DNA of 64,000 nt from Pseudomonas thermotolerans DSM 14292 (GCF_000364625.1 NZ_KB822604.1:1-64000), one strand, 5' to 3'. Counted from the first letter of the stretch, positions 43,882 to 53,472 are shown. Translations and numbers: made by a program. The notes: generated by a model from the letters alone, not told the origin.

Positions 43882-44535
43882 GTGCAGGAGTCGTTTTGGC
43901 AGGAACGCTGGGCGCGCGACCAGATCGGATTCCATCAGGCGCAGGTGACGCCCTATCTGCGGCGTCACTGGCCGACACTGCAGCTGCCGGCCGGCAGCCA
44001 GGTGCTGGTGCCGCTGTGCGGCAAGACGCTGGACATGCGCTGGCTGGCCGAACGGGGCCATGCGGTGCTCGGCGTGGAACTGGTGGAGAAGGCGGTGCAG
44101 GCGTTCTTCGCCGAGAACGGCCTGGAGCCGCAGATCAGCCAGCACGGTGCCTTCACCTGCTACCGCGCCGACAACATCGAGCTGTACTGCGGCGACTTCT
44201 TCGCCCTCGGCGCCGCGGACGTGGCCCGCTGTGTGGCCTTCTACGACCGCGCCGCGCTGATCGCCCTGCCGGAGGCGCTGCGCCGGCGCTATCGCGAGCA
44301 CCTGCAGGCCATCCTCCCGGTCACCTGCCAGGGCCTGGTGATCACCCTGGAATACGACCAGACGCAGATGGACGGCCCACCCTTCTCGGTGTCCCGCGCC
44401 GAAATGGAGCAGGGCTTTTCCAGCTGGCAACTGGAAGAGCTGCAGCGCGAGGACGTGCTGGAGGGCAACTGGAAGTTCGTCCGCCACAGCCTCACCGCCC
44501 TGGACGAGGTCACCTATCACCTGCGCCGCGGCTGA
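43882..44535 (+). CDS. tpm: Thiopurine S-methyltransferase
   Basis: 217 residues from a GTG start with GAGG six bases upstream; this start gives the family N-terminus [18 protein letters not shown]. The SAM domain has [27 protein letters not shown] and [22 protein letters not shown], typical of bacterial Tpm, and the length matches. In Pseudomonas this enzyme methylates thiopurines and also metalloids such as selenite or tellurite. A TAGAAT at 43744-43749 is a possible -10. Confidence 0.93.
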   Translation: MQESFWQERWARDQIGFHQAQVTPYLRRHWPTLQLPAGSQVLVPLCGKTLDMRWLAERGHAVLGVELVEKAVQAFFAENGLEPQISQHGAFTCYRADNIELYCGDFFALGAADVARCVAFYDRAALIALPEALRRRYREHLQAILPVTCQGLVITLEYDQTQMDGPPFSVSRAEMEQGFSSWQLEELQREDVLEGNWKFVRHSLTALDEVTYHLRRG

Positions 44536-44583
44536 GCGTGCCGCGGCCACCGTACCACCATTCGTCGTTGCTGGAGATTCACC

Positions 44584-44898
44584 ATGCGTAGCCTGCCTCT
44601 CGCCCTCGCTCTGGCCCTGTTCTGCGCCGGGGCCGAGGCGCGCAGCCTGGTCGCCACCACCCACATCCTGATCCGCTCCCTGGACCGCAGCCTGGACTTC
44701 ACCTCGGACACCACCACCTCGATCCGCGACATGAAGCTGGTGCGCGCCGCCCGCGAGGACGCCGCCAGCTTCGTCGCCAGCCACGGCGAGATCCGCGGCG
44801 CCCAGCTGGAAGCCGCGCTGCACGCCATCCGCACCCGGGTCCCGGAAGCCCGCGAGGCCTCCGATCTGGCCCTCGCCGAAGCCATTCTCGCCCTGTGA
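44584..44898 (+). CDS. DUF2388 (TIGR02448-type) secreted small protein, copy 3
   Basis: 104 residues with a signal peptide (about 1-19, ending CAGAEA). The mature part contains DRSLDFTSDTTTSIRDMKLVRAAREDAASFVASHGEIRGAQLEAALHAIRTRVPEAREASD, almost the same as copy 2. A ribosome binding site (GGAG) precedes the ATG. Its stop codon overlaps the GTG start of the downstream zincin/DUF4105 gene (GTGA), so the two are translationally coupled and may act together. Confidence 0.87.
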   Translation: MRSLPLALALALFCAGAEARSLVATTHILIRSLDRSLDFTSDTTTSIRDMKLVRAAREDAASFVASHGEIRGAQLEAALHAIRTRVPEAREASDLALAEAILAL

Positions 44899-46844
44899 AA
44901 GCCGTCTGGCTGCTGTTCGTCGCACTGCTGAGCGCCGGCGCCGCCCAGGCCGAGCTGCGCCTGCAGCTGGCCACGGACGGACTGGATGCGGCCCAGCGCC
45001 AGGCCAGCCAGGCACTTCTCGACGAGGCCCTGGCAGCCCTGCCGCCGAGCTTCCGCAGCCGCCTCGACCGCGAAGTGGAGGTGCGCTGGAGCAACGCGCT
45101 GCCGGACGAGGCCTACGGCCGCGCCAGCCGAATCGACCGCCTGCTGCTCAACGCCCGCCTGCTGCCGGCGCTGGTCGACGGCTCGGCTGCGCAGAGACAG
45201 ACGGCACGCCCCCACGGCAGCCAGCGCCGCGAGCTGCTGGCCACCGTGCTGCACGAGCTGACCCACCTCTACGACCGCGCCCGCCTCTGGCCGGAGGACG
45301 AACGCCGCCTGATCCGGCAGTGCCGCCAACGCGCCCGCAGCCAGGGCCTGGTCGGCCTGCCGGACGCCTGCCGCGGGCAGACCGCACGGCGCTTCACCCT
45401 GAGCGACCAGCCGCGCCTGCTCGACCTGGCCGGCTGGCCGCAGCGGGTCGGCCGACGCGGCGCCCGGGAGCGCGACAACGATCAGGAAGCACGCAGCCCG
45501 GACACTTACGAGCTGAGCAACCCGCGTGAGTTCGTCGCGGTCAACCTGGAATACTTCCTTCTCGACCCGGCCTACGCCTGCCGCCGCCCGGCGCTGTACC
45601 GCCACTTCCGCGCCCACTTCGGCTGGGCACCGGCCAGCCCCGCCTGCCCGGGCAGCTACCCCTTCCTCAACGCCGGCCGCGACTTCGCCCGCCAGCCCCT
45701 CGGCCAGCTCGATCCGGAGCGGGTCTACGCGGTGGACTACCTGCTGGCCGAGGCCAACGACAACTGGGTAAGCCGCTGGGGCCACAGCATGCTGCGCCTG
45801 GTGATCTGCGCCCCCGGCCGGCCGCGCGGCCCGGACTGCCGGCTCGACCTCGACCAGCACCTGGTGCTCTCCTACCGCGCCTTCGTCAACGACGTGCAGC
45901 TGTCCAGCTGGGGCGGCCTGACCGGCGCCTACCCGTCGCGGCTGTTCGTGCTGCCGCTGGACCAGGTGATCGACGAATACACCAAGGTGGAACTGCGCAG
46001 CCTCGCCTCGGTGCCGCTCAACCTGTCCCGCATGGAGATCGCCAGCCTGGTGGAACGTGCCGCCGAGCTGCACTGGAGCTACGACGGCCACTACTGGTTC
46101 ATCTCCAACAACTGCGCGGTGGAGACCCTCAAGCTGCTGCGCAGCGGCACCCACCGCCCGGAGCTGGAGAGCCTCGACAGCATCCTGCCCAACGGCCTGC
46201 TGGAACTGCTGGACGCCCGCGGCCTAGCCGACCGCAGCGTGCTCGCCGACGAAAGGGAAGCGCTGCGCCTGGGCTATCGCTTCGACTCCTACCGCGACCG
46301 CTACCAGGCGATGTTCGAGGTTCTGCGCGAGCGCCTGCAGGTGCCGCAGCACCGGGTCGAGGACTGGCTGGAGCTGGACGCCGCCGGGCGCCGCGCCTGG
46401 ATCGCCCGCGCCGACCTGCGCGCCGCCGCCGCCCTGCTGCTGCTCGAACAGGCGGCGCTGCGCCGCCAGCTGCTGCTCGCCCAGGACGAGCTGAAGCGCC
46501 ACTACCTGCAGGTGCGCGACCACATCGCCCAGAGCCGCTTTGCCAAGGCCGGCGACACCCTGCAGGCAATCCTCGCCAACAGCGGCTACCTGAGCCGACC
46601 GGCAGAGCTGCTGGACAGCGGCTACGGCCTTCCACAGCCCGGCGAATGGCGAAGCCTGGAGGAGCGCAGCAGCGAGCGGCAGCGCCACCTGCGCAGCCTC
46701 AGCGACGCCCTGGAAGCCGAGGTGCGTGGCCTTCTCGACCCGGCGCGGATCGCCGAGATCGAGGCCAGCGAGGCCAACCTCGCCGCCCTCGGCGCGCACC
46801 TGCGCCGCCTCCACGAGCGAAGCGGCGGCCTGCAGCTGCCCTAG
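44895..46844 (+). CDS. Periplasmic zincin-like/DUF4105 two-domain protein
   Basis: 649 residues from a GTG overlapping the previous stop. A signal peptide (about 1-19, ending GAAQA) precedes an N-terminal domain with LLATVLHELTHLYDRARLW, where HELTH (120-124) is a zinc metalloprotease motif. The middle has the DUF4105 pattern: NDNWVSRWGHSMLRLVIC and HYWFISNNCAVETLKLL, the histidine and cysteine that suggest a papain-like or NlpC/P60-related active site. The C-terminal third (about 490-649) is helical and charged. It could be a peptidoglycan- or lipoprotein-acting envelope enzyme; no reaction is known to me. Confidence 0.8.
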   Translation: MKAVWLLFVALLSAGAAQAELRLQLATDGLDAAQRQASQALLDEALAALPPSFRSRLDREVEVRWSNALPDEAYGRASRIDRLLLNARLLPALVDGSAAQRQTARPHGSQRRELLATVLHELTHLYDRARLWPEDERRLIRQCRQRARSQGLVGLPDACRGQTARRFTLSDQPRLLDLAGWPQRVGRRGARERDNDQEARSPDTYELSNPREFVAVNLEYFLLDPAYACRRPALYRHFRAHFGWAPASPACPGSYPFLNAGRDFARQPLGQLDPERVYAVDYLLAEANDNWVSRWGHSMLRLVICAPGRPRGPDCRLDLDQHLVLSYRAFVNDVQLSSWGGLTGAYPSRLFVLPLDQVIDEYTKVELRSLASVPLNLSRMEIASLVERAAELHWSYDGHYWFISNNCAVETLKLLRSGTHRPELESLDSILPNGLLELLDARGLADRSVLADEREALRLGYRFDSYRDRYQAMFEVLRERLQVPQHRVEDWLELDAAGRRAWIARADLRAAAALLLLEQAALRRQLLLAQDELKRHYLQVRDHIAQSRFAKAGDTLQAILANSGYLSRPAELLDSGYGLPQPGEWRSLEERSSERQRHLRSLSDALEAEVRGLLDPARIAEIEASEANLAALGAHLRRLHERSGGLQLP

Positions 46845-47107
46845 TGCGCAATCGCATAGCGCAGCTCGACCAGCCCCTCGCCCGGCCGCCGCACCGCCAC
46901 CAGGCGCAGGCCGGGGCTCAGCGGATGGCACGGAAACAGCGGCCTGCCGGCGCCAGGCGGCGATGGGTGAATACCCGGGCCGGCTGCGCGTAGGGCCAGG
47001 GCGTCCACCTCGGCGATGAACTCCGGGTAGCTGGACTCATCCGGGGAACCGTTTTCCGTGGCGATGAGGCCATCCAGGCCTGAGGCCAGGCAGTACCGGG
47101 TCTTCAT
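46841..47107 (-). pseudogene. Decayed dihydrofolate reductase-like (RibD C-terminal type) gene
   Basis: An 88-residue frame with an intact ATG and GAGGAGG ribosome site. The beginning MKTRYCLASGLDGLIATENGS and the end RPLFPCHPLSPGLRLVAVRRPGEGLVELRYAI match the two ends of the DHFR-like reductase family (normally about 170-180 residues), but the central half, including most of the nucleotide-binding core, is missing or unrecognisable. The frame stays open, so the loss is net in-frame. It is convergent with the DUF4105 gene; both stop codons are formed by the same CTAG (46841-46844). Confidence 0.75.
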
Positions 47108-47214
47108 GGCTGCCACCTCCTCGGCCGGAGACGCCATGCCCGGGATTTCGACGACTTGCCGAGCACCGAGGTGCCCGCCAAGATGACGGGCCTGCCCATC
47201 GCAAGAGCCTGCCC

Positions 47215-48120
47215 ATGACGCCATTGCTGACCGCCCTCTGGCCCCTGTTCGCGCTGATCGTCGGCGGCCTGCTGCTGCGCCGCCTGGACTTTCCCGGCGA
47301 GGCCTTCTGGCCGGCGGCCGAGCGCCTCAACTACTTCCTGCTGTTTCCCGCCCTGCTGTTCAGCAGCCTGGCCGGCGCGCCGCTCGACGATCCCGAACTG
47401 CCGCGCCTGGCCCTGGCCGTGCTGCTCGGCCTCGGCACCGGCTGGCTGGCCCTACTGCTGGTGCGCCGCCTGCGCGGCTGGCCAGCGGGACGCTTCGGCG
47501 CCTTCACCCAGGGCCTGCTGCGCTTCAACACCTACCTGGGCCTGGCGGCGGTGGGCAGTCTGTTCGGCCAGCCGGGACTGGCCCTGGCAGCACTGATGCT
47601 GGCGCTGATGGTGCCGACGGTGAATCTGATGTCGGTGTGGGCGCTGACCGCCGAGCACGGGCTGAGCGGCCGCGCCCTGATCCTGCCGATCCTCCGCAAC
47701 CCGCTGATCCTCGCCTGCCTAGCGGGCGCTCTGGTGAACCTGGCCGGCTTCCGCCTGGGCGGCGGGGTGGATCGCCTGTTCGGCCTGCTCGCCGCCACCA
47801 GCCTGCCCCTCGGCCTGCTCTGCGTTGGCGCCGCGCTGCGCCCCCGGGAGCTGGCCGGCGAGCTGGCAGCCCTGGGCTGGAACTGCAGCCTGCGGCTGCT
47901 CGGCATGCCACTGCTGGCCTACGGGGTGGCCCGCCTGCTGGCCCTGCCGAAACTGGAGACTGCGGTGCTGGTGCTGTTCTTCGCCCTGCCCACGGCGCCC
48001 ACCGCCTACGTGCTGACCCGCCAACTGGGCGGCGACAGCCAGCTGATGGCGGCGCTGATCACCCTGCAGACCCTGCTGGCGGCCCTCAGCCTGCCACTGC
48101 TGCTGGCCTGGCTGGGCTAG
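47215..48120 (+). CDS. AEC family (auxin efflux carrier-like) transporter
   Basis: 301 residues, about ten helices in two repeats of five. LLTALWPLFALIVGGLLLRR at the start, LNYFLLFPALLFSSLA, and FALPTAPTAYVLTRQLGGDSQLMAALITLQTLLAALSLP at the end are characteristic of AEC permeases such as MdcF or YwkB. Bacterial members often move malate, malonate or other small anions; the substrate is unassigned. It is divergent from the decayed DHFR-like gene and convergent with thrB, ending 16 bases from the thrB stop. Confidence 0.9.
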   Translation: MTPLLTALWPLFALIVGGLLLRRLDFPGEAFWPAAERLNYFLLFPALLFSSLAGAPLDDPELPRLALAVLLGLGTGWLALLLVRRLRGWPAGRFGAFTQGLLRFNTYLGLAAVGSLFGQPGLALAALMLALMVPTVNLMSVWALTAEHGLSGRALILPILRNPLILACLAGALVNLAGFRLGGGVDRLFGLLAATSLPLGLLCVGAALRPRELAGELAALGWNCSLRLLGMPLLAYGVARLLALPKLETAVLVLFFALPTAPTAYVLTRQLGGDSQLMAALITLQTLLAALSLPLLLAWLG

Positions 48121-48136
48121 CGGCGCCGGCGCGGGA

Positions 48137-49087
48137 CTAGAGGGCGAATGGCAGGGCCAGCTCCACCTGGCGGCGCAGTTCCAGCTTGCGACGGTACTCG
48201 TCCGGATCCTTGATCAGCACGTCCTGGCCGGCGAAGGCCGCGGCGGCGATCAGTCGCGACAGCCAGAAGCGCACGCAGGCTACCCGCAGCATGGTCGGCC
48301 ACAGCTCAGCCTCGGCCGGGGTGAACGGGCGCAGCGCCGCGTAGGCGGCGAGCAGGGCGCGGGCGCGCTGGGCGTCCAGGCTGCCGTCGGCCTCCACGCA
48401 CCAGTCGTTCACCGCGATGGCCAGGTCGTAGAGCATGGGCCCGGCGCAGGCGTTGTAGAAGTCGATCACTCCGGACAGCTGGTTGCCGTCGAACAGCACG
48501 TTGTCGCGGAACAGGTCGGCGTGCAGGTTGGCCCGCGGTAGTGCGAGGAGCGCCGCGCGGCGTTCGGCGATCTCCGCCAGGGCCTCGCGCAGCAGCGCCA
48601 CCCCGGCGTCGTCCAGGCCGAGCGCGAGGCTCGGACCCTCCTCGAGCATCCAATCGAGGCCGCGGTCGCTGCGCCGCTCGAGGATCCGCTCGCGGGTCGC
48701 CAGGTGCAGGCGGGCCAGCCAGCGTCCCACCTCGCTGCAGTGATGGGCATTGGGCAGACTGACGTGCTTGCCCAGCAGGCGCGGCTGCAACAGCGCCGGC
48801 TTGCCGGCCAGCTCACGCAGCGCCTCGCCGGCGGCGGTGCGCAGGGCGTAGGGCACCGCCAGGCGGGCGGCGTGCAGCACGTCGAGCAGTTCGATGAAGA
48901 ACGGCAGGTCCTGCAGCGGACCGCGCTCGATCAGGGTGAGGACGAATTCGCCGCCGTCCAGGCTGACGAAGAAGTTGCTGTTCTCGGTGCCGGCGGCGAT
49001 GCCCTGGAAGTCCTTCAGCCGGCCCAGTCCGTAGGGGGCGAGGAAGGCCTCCAGCTCGTGCCGCTCGAGGGGAGTGAAGACTGACAT
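48137..49087 (-). CDS. thrB: Homoserine kinase, ThrB of the aminoglycoside-phosphotransferase fold
   Basis: 316 residues, the Pseudomonas-type ThrB that is unrelated to the GHMP-kinase ThrB of E. coli. N-terminal YGLGRLKDFQGIAAGTENSNFFV carries the nucleotide loop. The catalytic loop is NLHADLFRDNVLF and the metal site is GVIDFYNACAGPMLYDLAIAVNDWC. It phosphorylates L-homoserine in the threonine pathway. It begins three bases after the DUF2782 gene ends, an operon also found in P. aeruginosa (PA5494-PA5495). Confidence 0.93.
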   Translation of the reverse strand: MSVFTPLERHELEAFLAPYGLGRLKDFQGIAAGTENSNFFVSLDGGEFVLTLIERGPLQDLPFFIELLDVLHAARLAVPYALRTAAGEALRELAGKPALLQPRLLGKHVSLPNAHHCSEVGRWLARLHLATRERILERRSDRGLDWMLEEGPSLALGLDDAGVALLREALAEIAERRAALLALPRANLHADLFRDNVLFDGNQLSGVIDFYNACAGPMLYDLAIAVNDWCVEADGSLDAQRARALLAAYAALRPFTPAEAELWPTMLRVACVRFWLSRLIAAAAFAGQDVLIKDPDEYRRKLELRRQVELALPFAL

Positions 49088-49090
49088 GAC

Positions 49091-49378
49091 TTACCAGCGG
49101 AAGATTTCCCAGGCCGGGATCAGCATGTCCGGCTGGTCGGCGCGGATGAAGTTGCCGTCGCTGCCGTCGGCACGCACCAGGAAGTAAGGCTTGCCGTTCT
49201 TCGGGGTGACCTTGATGGCGTAGAGGAAACCGTTGACCCGGTATTCCTCGATGGTGCGGTCCCCCTCCTGGCGAATGGTCACGTCCGGATCGGCGCTGGG
49301 TGCCTCGTCCTGGGCCTGGATGGTCAGCGGGCCGAGCAGGAGCAGGCTGGAGAGCAGCAGGCACTTGGCTGTGCGCAT
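49091..49378 (-). CDS. DUF2782 family secreted small protein
   Basis: 95 residues with a signal peptide (about 1-22, ending IQA). The mature domain has VTIRQEGDRTIEEYRVNGFLYAIKVTPKNGKPYFLVRADG and PDMLIPAWEIFRW at the C-terminus, matching DUF2782. Function is unknown; it is consistently placed before thrB in pseudomonads. It is divergent from polA, with a 130-base intergenic region. Confidence 0.88.
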   Translation of the reverse strand: MRTAKCLLLSSLLLLGPLTIQAQDEAPSADPDVTIRQEGDRTIEEYRVNGFLYAIKVTPKNGKPYFLVRADGSDGNFIRADQPDMLIPAWEIFRW

Positions 49379-49508
49379 GATAACCTTGTCCCTTTGTCGT
49401 CAATGATGCAGCTAGTTTAGGGTCTGTTGCGCTTCCGGCACAGCGCGCGTAACGACGCAGGCGCGACCATTCCCGACACTGCCCCCATCGAAAAGGTTGA
49501 TCCCGCTC

Positions 49509-52250
49509 ATGTCGAATGCCCCTCTGGTCCTGGTGGACGGCTCCTCCTACCTGTACCGCGCCTTCCATGCCCTGCCCCCGCTGACCACCTCCAAGGGCAT
49601 GCCCACCGGCGCGGTGAAGGGCGTACTGAACATGCTCAAGAGCCTTCGCCGGCAGTACCCGGACAGCCCCTTCGCAGTGGTCTTCGACGCTAAGGGGCCG
49701 ACCTTCCGCGACGAGCTGTTCGCCGAGTACAAGTCGCACCGCCCGCCGATGCCCGACGAGCTGCGCGTGCAGATCGAGCCGCTGCACGCCTGCGTGCGCG
49801 CCCTCGGGTTGCCGCTGCTGTGCGTGGAGGGCGTGGAGGCCGACGACGTGATCGGCACCCTGGCCCGGCAGACCGCCGACACCGGGCGCGAGGTGGTGAT
49901 CTCCACTGGCGACAAGGACATGGCCCAGTTGGTCTGCCCGCGGGTCACCCTGGTCAACACCATGACCGGCAGCGTCTACGACATCGAGGGAGTGAAGGCC
50001 AAGTTCGGCGTCGGTCCCGAACTGATCATCGACTACCTGGCGCTGATGGGCGACAAGGTGGACAACATCCCCGGCGTGCCGGGTGTAGGCGAAAAGACCG
50101 CGCTGGGCCTGCTCACCGGCATCGGCGGCGGCCTCGACGTGCTCTACGCCAACCTCGACAAGATCCCCAGCCTGCCGATTCGCGGCGCCAAGAGTCTGCC
50201 GGCCAAGCTCGAGGAACACCGCGAGATGGCCTATCTGTCCTACCAACTGGCAACCATCAAGACCGACGTGCCGCTCAACCTCAGCGCCGAGCAGCTCTAC
50301 CCCGGCGAGCCGGACAACGCCGCCCTGGCCGAGCTGTACCGCGAGCTGGAGTTCAAGAGCTGGCTCGACGAGGTGCTGCGCCAGGAGCCGGCGGCCGCCG
50401 GCGACCTGTTCGCCAGTACCCCGCAGGCCCAGGAGACCCGCTACGAGACCCTCCTCGACCAGGAGCGCTTCGACGCCTGGCTGGAGAAACTACGCCAGGC
50501 TGAGCTGATCGCCTTCGACACCGAGACCACCTCCCTCGATGCCCAGCAGGCCCAGCTGGTTGGCGTGTCCTTCGCGGTGGAGCCCGGTGAGGCCGCCTAC
50601 GTGCCCCTCGCCCACTCCTACGTAGGAGTGCCCCGGCAGCTCGACCGCGATGCCGTGCTCGCCGCCCTCAAGCCGCTGCTCGAGGATCCGGCCAAGGCCA
50701 AGCTCGGCCAGCACGCCAAGTACGACATCAACGTGCTGGCCAACGCCTCGACGCCCATCGAGGTACGCGGCCTGGCCTTCGACAGCATGCTCGAGTCCTA
50801 TGTGCTGGACTCCACCGCGACCCGCCACGACATGGACAGCCTGGCCCTCAAGTACCTGGGGCACAGCACCATCCACTTCGAGGATATCGCCGGCAAGGGC
50901 GCCAAGCAGCTGACCTTCGACCAGATCCCCCTGGAGCAGGCCGGCCCCTACGCCGCCGAGGACGCCGACGTCACCCTGCGCCTGCACCAGACCCTATGGG
51001 CCAGGCTGCAGGCCATCCCCAGCCTGGCCAAGGTGTTCAGCGAGATCGAAATGCCCCTGGTGCCGGTGCTGGCGCGCATCGAGCGCAACGGCGCGCTGGT
51101 CGACGCCAGACGCCTCGGCGAGCAGAGCCGCGAGCTGGGGGAGAAACTGGTGGAACTGGAGCGCCAGGCCTACGCCATCGCCGGCGAGGAGTTCAACCTC
51201 GGTTCGCCCAAGCAGCTCGGCGTGATCCTCTACGAGAAGCTCGGCCTGCCGGTGCTGGCCAAGACCGCCACCGGCCAGCCGTCCACCGCCGAATCGGTGC
51301 TCGCCGACCTCGCCGAGCAGGACTACGAACTGCCCAAGGTGCTGATGCAGTACCGCAGCCTGAGCAAGCTGAAGAGCACCTACACCGACAAGCTGCCGGA
51401 GCAGATCAACCCGCGCACCGGACGCATCCACACCAGCTACCACCAGGCGGTGGCGGCCACCGGACGGCTGTCCTCCACCGATCCCAACCTGCAGAACATC
51501 CCGGTGCGCACCGCCGAGGGCCGACGCATCCGCCAGGCGTTCATCGCCCCGCCGGGCTACAAGCTGCTGTCCGCCGACTACTCGCAGATCGAGCTGCGCA
51601 TCATGGCCCACCTGGCCAAGGACGAAGGCCTGCTGGACGCCTTCCGCCACGACCGCGACGTGCACCGCGCCACCGCCGCCGAGGTGTTCGACGTGCCCCT
51701 CGATGCGGTGACCGCCGACCAGCGGCGCAGCGCCAAGGCCATCAACTTCGGCCTGATCTACGGCATGAGCGCCTTCGGCCTGGCCAAGCAGATCGGCGTC
51801 GACCGCAAGCAGGCGCAGGCCTACATCGACCGCTACTTCGCCCGCTATCCCGGGGTACTGGCCTACATGGAGCGCACCCGCACCCAGGCCGCCGAGCAGG
51901 GCTTCGTCGAGACCCTGTTCGGCCGTCGCCTGTACCTGCCGGAGATCCGCTCGAAGAACCAGGCCATGCGCAAGGCCGCCGAGCGCACCGCGATCAACGC
52001 GCCCATGCAAGGCAGCGCGGCGGACATCATGAAGATCGCCATGGTCGCCGTGGACCGCTGGCTGCAGGAGTCCCGGCTGGACGCCCGGGTAATCCTCCAG
52101 GTGCACGACGAACTGGTGGTGGAAGTACGCGAGGACCTGATCGAGGAGGTCGGCGCACGGCTACGCGAACTCATGGGCGGCGCCGCAGCGCTGGACGTGC
52201 CGCTGATCGTAGAGGTCGGCGTCGGCGACAACTGGGACGAGGCACACTGA
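49509..52250 (+). CDS. polA: DNA polymerase I
   Basis: 913 residues, the usual Pseudomonas length. The 5' nuclease domain (about 1-290) has [27 protein letters not shown] and [11 protein letters not shown]. The 3'-5' exonuclease domain (about 320-510) has [12 protein letters not shown] and [12 protein letters not shown] with catalytic acidic residues. The polymerase domain ends the protein with [16 protein letters not shown] (motif A), [21 protein letters not shown] (motif B) and [11 protein letters not shown] (motif C). It processes Okazaki fragments and repairs gaps. The ATG at 49509 is preferred over an in-frame TTG four codons upstream. Confidence 0.97.
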   Translation: MSNAPLVLVDGSSYLYRAFHALPPLTTSKGMPTGAVKGVLNMLKSLRRQYPDSPFAVVFDAKGPTFRDELFAEYKSHRPPMPDELRVQIEPLHACVRALGLPLLCVEGVEADDVIGTLARQTADTGREVVISTGDKDMAQLVCPRVTLVNTMTGSVYDIEGVKAKFGVGPELIIDYLALMGDKVDNIPGVPGVGEKTALGLLTGIGGGLDVLYANLDKIPSLPIRGAKSLPAKLEEHREMAYLSYQLATIKTDVPLNLSAEQLYPGEPDNAALAELYRELEFKSWLDEVLRQEPAAAGDLFASTPQAQETRYETLLDQERFDAWLEKLRQAELIAFDTETTSLDAQQAQLVGVSFAVEPGEAAYVPLAHSYVGVPRQLDRDAVLAALKPLLEDPAKAKLGQHAKYDINVLANASTPIEVRGLAFDSMLESYVLDSTATRHDMDSLALKYLGHSTIHFEDIAGKGAKQLTFDQIPLEQAGPYAAEDADVTLRLHQTLWARLQAIPSLAKVFSEIEMPLVPVLARIERNGALVDARRLGEQSRELGEKLVELERQAYAIAGEEFNLGSPKQLGVILYEKLGLPVLAKTATGQPSTAESVLADLAEQDYELPKVLMQYRSLSKLKSTYTDKLPEQINPRTGRIHTSYHQAVAATGRLSSTDPNLQNIPVRTAEGRRIRQAFIAPPGYKLLSADYSQIELRIMAHLAKDEGLLDAFRHDRDVHRATAAEVFDVPLDAVTADQRRSAKAINFGLIYGMSAFGLAKQIGVDRKQAQAYIDRYFARYPGVLAYMERTRTQAAEQGFVETLFGRRLYLPEIRSKNQAMRKAAERTAINAPMQGSAADIMKIAMVAVDRWLQESRLDARVILQVHDELVVEVREDLIEEVGARLRELMGGAAALDVPLIVEVGVGDNWDEAH

Positions 52251-52432
52251 TTAGCTAATACCAATTTCCGGGAGGCGAAACGGCAAAGACTGACCTATGC
52301 TTTTTCCTGTCCCGGCCGCCGGGCGGTGGCGAAAGCCGCCTGGCAGGCGGCATGGAATGCCCGAGGGCTTTGGTTTAGAATTTTCAGCATCGAAGAACAC
52401 TTTGCTTATAGCAAATTGGCTTTAAAAGCCCT

Positions 52433-52460
52433 GAACTTTCCACACGACCGCGGGGTCAGA
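52433..52460 (+). promoter_or_regulatory. AlgU (sigma-22/RpoE)-type promoter of the ErsA-like RNA
   Basis: GAACTT at 52433-52438 and TCAGA at 52456-52460 are separated by 17 bases, close to the AlgU consensus GAACTT-N16/17-TCtgA. A transcript would start near 52467, at the expected distance from the RNA's terminator. Confidence 0.65.
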
Positions 52461-52466
52461 ACCTGC

Positions 52467-52599
52467 GAATGGCTGATAAAGCCCTTCGGTGCTCCTATGT
52501 TGTGTTAAGTGTTGGCAGATCTCTGAACCCCGCCCTAGCGGTTCAGACCCTTAAACCCCGAGCCTTCCCCCTCCCCATACGAAGCTCGGGGTTTTTTTT
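52467..52599 (+). ncRNA. ersA: Spot 42-like small RNA, ErsA homologue
   Basis: The polA-engB gap is the conserved place of Spot 42 in enterics and of ErsA in P. aeruginosa. An AlgU-type promoter points to a start near 52467, and a strong terminator ends near 52599, giving about 133 nt, essentially the known ErsA size. Inside are a hairpin, CTGAACC (52523-52529) with GGTTCAG (52540-52546), and a C-rich terminator loop (52564-52583) suitable as a pairing seed. In P. aeruginosa ErsA is envelope-stress-induced and regulates algC. The start site here is inferred. Upstream bases 52251-52432 hold no gene that I can support. Confidence 0.75.
52554..52599 (+). terminator. Intrinsic terminator of the ErsA-like RNA
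   Basis: AACCCCGAGC (52554-52563) pairs with GCTCGGGGTT (52584-52593) around a 20-base C-rich loop, followed by a run of eight T (52592-52599). Confidence 0.9.
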
Positions 52600-52640
52600 G
52601 CCTGCGATTTGGCCCCGGCCGGCACCGCCGGGGCGGAGGA

Positions 52641-53285
52641 TCAGCCCTCGACCGACGCCTCGGCGGGCACGTCCAGCCCCAGCCAGCGCGCCAGCACTCC
52701 GTGCGCCTCCTCGATGCCCATCCGCTTGGGCGCCGAGAACAGCTGCACGCTGGCCGTCTCGCCCCAGCCCTTGCGCAGCTCCTGACGGACCTTGAGCAGG
52801 GTGTTCTTGGCCGCCCCGTAGGCCAGCTTGTCGGCCTTGGTGAGCAGGATGTGCAGCGGCATGCTCGCGGCTGCCGCCCAGTCCAGCATCATGCGGTCGA
52901 ACTCGGTGAGCGGATGGCGCACGTCCATCAGCAGGATCACCCCGACGAGGCTCTCGCGGCTGCCCAGGTAGGCCTCCAGGTGGTACTGCCAGTGCTGCTT
53001 GAGGGGGATCGGCACCTTGGCGTAGCCGTAGCCGGGCAGGTCCACCAGGCGGCGCTGGTCGTCCAGACGGAAGAAGTTGATCAGCTGGGTGCGCCCCGGA
53101 GTCTTCGAGGTGCGCGCCAGGCTGGCATGGGTCAGGGTGTTCAGCGCGCTGGACTTGCCGGCGTTGGAGCGCCCGGCGAAGGCCACTTCGTAGCCGCTGT
53201 CGGCGGGGCACTGGTCGACCTTGGCGGCACTGGTCAGAAAGGCGGCCTGCTGGCACAGACCCAGGATCGGATTCTTGGCGGACAT
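52641..53285 (-). CDS. engB: Ribosome-biogenesis GTPase EngB (YsxC/YihA)
   Basis: 214 residues. G1 is [13 protein letters not shown]3 is [12 protein letters not shown]4 is TKADKL, and the family-specific [14 protein letters not shown] is present. EngB assists assembly of the large ribosomal subunit. Length is normal, with a short C-terminal extension ([10 protein letters not shown]). It is divergent from the cytochrome genes and its 3' end faces the ErsA-like RNA terminator, about 40 bases away. Confidence 0.95.
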   Translation of the reverse strand: MSAKNPILGLCQQAAFLTSAAKVDQCPADSGYEVAFAGRSNAGKSSALNTLTHASLARTSKTPGRTQLINFFRLDDQRRLVDLPGYGYAKVPIPLKQHWQYHLEAYLGSRESLVGVILLMDVRHPLTEFDRMMLDWAAAASMPLHILLTKADKLAYGAAKNTLLKVRQELRKGWGETASVQLFSAPKRMGIEEAHGVLARWLGLDVPAEASVEG

Positions 53286-53355
53286 GGGGGGATTTCCACA
53301 GGTGCGACGCGGTGTCGCAGGAGGCGGTTTCGTTTCCGTTTGAGCGGCACAAGTA

Positions 53356-53361
53356 TATAAT
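53356..53361 (+). promoter_or_regulatory. Candidate -10 element for the cytochrome c5-c4 genes
   Basis: A perfect TATAAT lies about 110 bases before the c5 start in an otherwise GC-rich gap. TTTCCG at 53333-53338, 17 bases upstream, is a poor -35, so an activator may be involved. Confidence 0.45.
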
Positions 53362-53472
53362 GCCGCGGATTTTGTGTGCGCTTTAGTCCGCAGCAGGACT
53401 GGCGCTCACGGGAACGATACAGAGATTCTGCGCACCAGAACGCAGGACGTTCCTTGCCGATGAGGTCATCCG

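Noticed and set aside
52326..52508. 60-codon frame between polA and the ErsA-like terminator
   Set aside because: It spans the AlgU-type promoter and the start of the sRNA, and has no credible ribosome binding site or similarity.
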